64,000 bases of DNA, from the NCBI GenBank assembly GCA_015654595.1, contig JAATGQ010000142.1, positions 1-64,000 on the forward strand. Reading direction: 5' to 3'. The notes below the pieces were generated by a model that ran no database searches, was not told the origin of the DNA, and worked only from the letters and a program-made list of their open reading frames with translations. Numbering within the stretch: the first letter of the stretch is position 1; every line of letters begins with the position of its first letter. Below are positions 62,616-64,000 of the stretch, piece by piece. The position numbers and the translations under genes are program-made. Origin of the DNA: Chitinophagales bacterium. GTDB lineage: Bacteria > Bacteroidota > Bacteroidia > Chitinophagales > Chitinophagaceae.

Positions 62616-64000
62616 ATGCGTAATTACCTGATCAAGAACATATCGTTAGTAAACGAAGGTAAGATTACTCCTTCAGATTTGCTATTCAAAAATGGCCGGA
62701 TCGAAAAAATCGGCGAAGGTATACAACCCTCTTTTGCTGTCACTGAGATCAACGGGGAAGGAAAATATTTATTGCCCGGCGTAATCGACGACCAGGTTCA
62801 TTTCCGGGAGCCGGGACTGACGCATAAAGCATCGATCTACACGGAGGCAAAGGCAGCAGTAGCGGGGGGCGTAACCTCTTTTATGGAAATGCCCAACACT
62901 TTGCCTCCGGCATTTACCCAGGACCTGCTCGAGGAAAAGTATGCCATCGGCGCGAAGCATTCGCTGGCCAATTACTCTTTTTACATGGGTACGTCCAATG
63001 ACAATGCAGACGAAGCGCTGAGGACCAATGATAAGAAAAGGGACGTCTGCGGCATCAAGATCTTTATGGGCGCCTCTACCGGGAATCTCCTGGTAGATAA
63101 TTACCTGACGCTGGATCGGCTTTTTCGGGAAAGCGAAGTACTGATCGCTACCCATTGTGAGGAGGAAAAGATCATCCGCCGGAATCTCCAACGGCTGAAA
63201 GCGGAAAACAGGGAGCTCGTAGCTTCTGACCATCCGATCATCCGGGATGAAGAAGCCTGTTTCGAATCCTCGTTGACGGCGATCCAGTTTGCCCAGAAAT
63301 ACAACAGCCGGCTGCACGTGTTCCACCTGACCACAGAAAGGGAAATGCAGCTCTTTGGAAATATGATCCCGCTGGCGGAGAAGCGGATCACTTCTGAAGT
63401 TTGCGTTCATCACCTGCATTTTACCAGCGACGACTATGCGCGGCTGGGCAACCAGATCAAGTGTAATCCTGCTATAAAGGCGCCGCATAACCGGGAAGCG
63501 CTCTGGACCGCTCTGCTGGATGACCGGCTTGACCTGATAGCAACCGATCATGCGCCGCACACCCTCGAAGAAAAAGGCTATTTCCGCGATTCGGACGGCC
63601 GGCTCAAGATGCTCAGCGCGGGCGGACACGGTTCGGGCAGCGCCTACGAACGCGCACATGCGGGATTGCCCCTGGTCCAGCATTCTCTGCGGTTGATGCT
63701 TCACTATGTCAGGGAAGGCAGGATCAGCCTGGAAAAAGTGGTGGAGAAGATGAGTCATGCCGTAGCCGCCTGCTTCAGGATCTCGGAAAGAGGCTTTATC
63801 CGGGAAGGCTATTTTGCGGATGCGGTTATCATCGATATGAACCAGTCTTCAACGGTCCGTCCCGACAATATCCTTTACAAATGTGGATGGAGCCCGCTGG
63901 AAGGGTTTGAATTCCCCGCTACGATAACCCACACGTTCGTCAACGGTCATCTTGTTTATGGAAATGGGGCGTTCGATGAATCTCAATACGGACAACGAAT
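62616..64000 (+). CDS. pyrC: Dihydroorotase (3' end cut by window edge)
   Basis: Dihydroorotase closes carbamoyl-aspartate to dihydroorotate in pyrimidine synthesis. The start is ATG 62616 (MRNYLIKNISLVNEG). The metal-binding HxR motif is in DDQVHFREPGLTH near residue 60, the carboxylated lysine in GIKIFMGASTGN, the further His ligands in ATHCEEEK and FHLTTERE, and the catalytic Asp in IATDHAPHTLEEKG. The class I type sequence resembles Bacteroidota PyrC. 461 codons are visible and no stop is reached, so only a few residues should be missing. It is divergent from the RemB-like gene, across a 211-bp gap. Confidence 0.95.
   Translation, partial: MRNYLIKNISLVNEGKITPSDLLFKNGRIEKIGEGIQPSFAVTEINGEGKYLLPGVIDDQVHFREPGLTHKASIYTEAKAAVAGGVTSFMEMPNTLPPAFTQDLLEEKYAIGAKHSLANYSFYMGTSNDNADEALRTNDKKRDVCGIKIFMGASTGNLLVDNYLTLDRLFRESEVLIATHCEEEKIIRRNLQRLKAENRELVASDHPIIRDEEACFESSLTAIQFAQKYNSRLHVFHLTTEREMQLFGNMIPLAEKRITSEVCVHHLHFTSDDYARLGNQIKCNPAIKAPHNREALWTALLDDRLDLIATDHAPHTLEEKGYFRDSDGRLKMLSAGGHGSGSAYERAHAGLPLVQHSLRLMLHYVREGRISLEKVVEKMSHAVAACFRISERGFIREGYFADAVIIDMNQSSTVRPDNILYKCGWSPLEGFEFPATITHTFVNGHLVYGNGAFDESQYGQR

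Overview
The window is a chromosomal segment of a Bacteroidota bacterium, most likely of the Chitinophagaceae or a close relative. The evidence is a Bacteroidetes-type dcw cluster, a PorT-like gene behind menG, a RemB/Wzi-like gliding protein, a two-domain AtpC, promoter elements of the TTG-N19/20-TAnnTTTG type, and gene starts that mostly lack strong Shine-Dalgarno sequences. No rRNA, tRNA, insertion sequence, prophage or CRISPR array was seen. The assignment rests on gene content only.

Region 1 (1-17.0 kb, minus strand) is a nearly complete dcw operon, read from right to left: mraZ, rsmH, ftsL-like, a PASTA-bearing ftsI, murE, mraY, murD, ftsW, murG, murC, ftsQ, ftsA and ftsZ (its last codons run off the left edge). 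It holds the cytoplasmic and membrane steps of peptidoglycan synthesis together with the divisome core. murF and ddl are not in it. The leader of mraZ (17.02-17.46 kb) carries a three-copy MraZ-box-like repeat and, further up, four DnaA-box-like 9-mers spaced by one helical turn.

Region 2 (17.4-30.3 kb) holds housekeeping and accessory genes: a GH13 lipoprotein, queA with a TPM-domain gene, an orphan histidine kinase, yqgE, atpD-atpC, a GNAT-like protein, and a four-gene araC/SDR/membrane/NmrA operon.

Region 3 (30.5-37.1 kb) is a tetR-regulated tripartite RND efflux operon with a repeated candidate operator. Region 4 (37.2-45.0 kb) holds dnaX, a GH18-NodB-GT2 fusion protein, pdhC and a small HTH gene. 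dnaX has an A9 slippage site followed at once by stops in both other frames, and separately an in-frame TAA that splits off its C-terminal domain.

Region 5 (45.0-53.5 kb) begins with a candidate minus-strand non-coding RNA (about 290 nt, own promoter element and strong terminator) beside a DEAD-box helicase gene. A plus-strand run follows: GH19 chitinase, GT87-like glycosyltransferase, UbiA prenyltransferase, type III polyketide synthase, methyltransferase and FAD oxidoreductase. The last four look like a small biosynthetic module for a prenylated or methylated aromatic polyketide of unknown structure.

Region 6 (53.5-64 kb) has an outer-membrane barrel protein, a GbsR/MarR regulator with a palindromic operator repeated in front of a decayed fatty-acid desaturase gene, an SRPBCC membrane protein, a CoA-binding protein, a YkuK-like RNase H-fold protein, engB, menG, porT-like, remB-like and a nearly complete pyrC.
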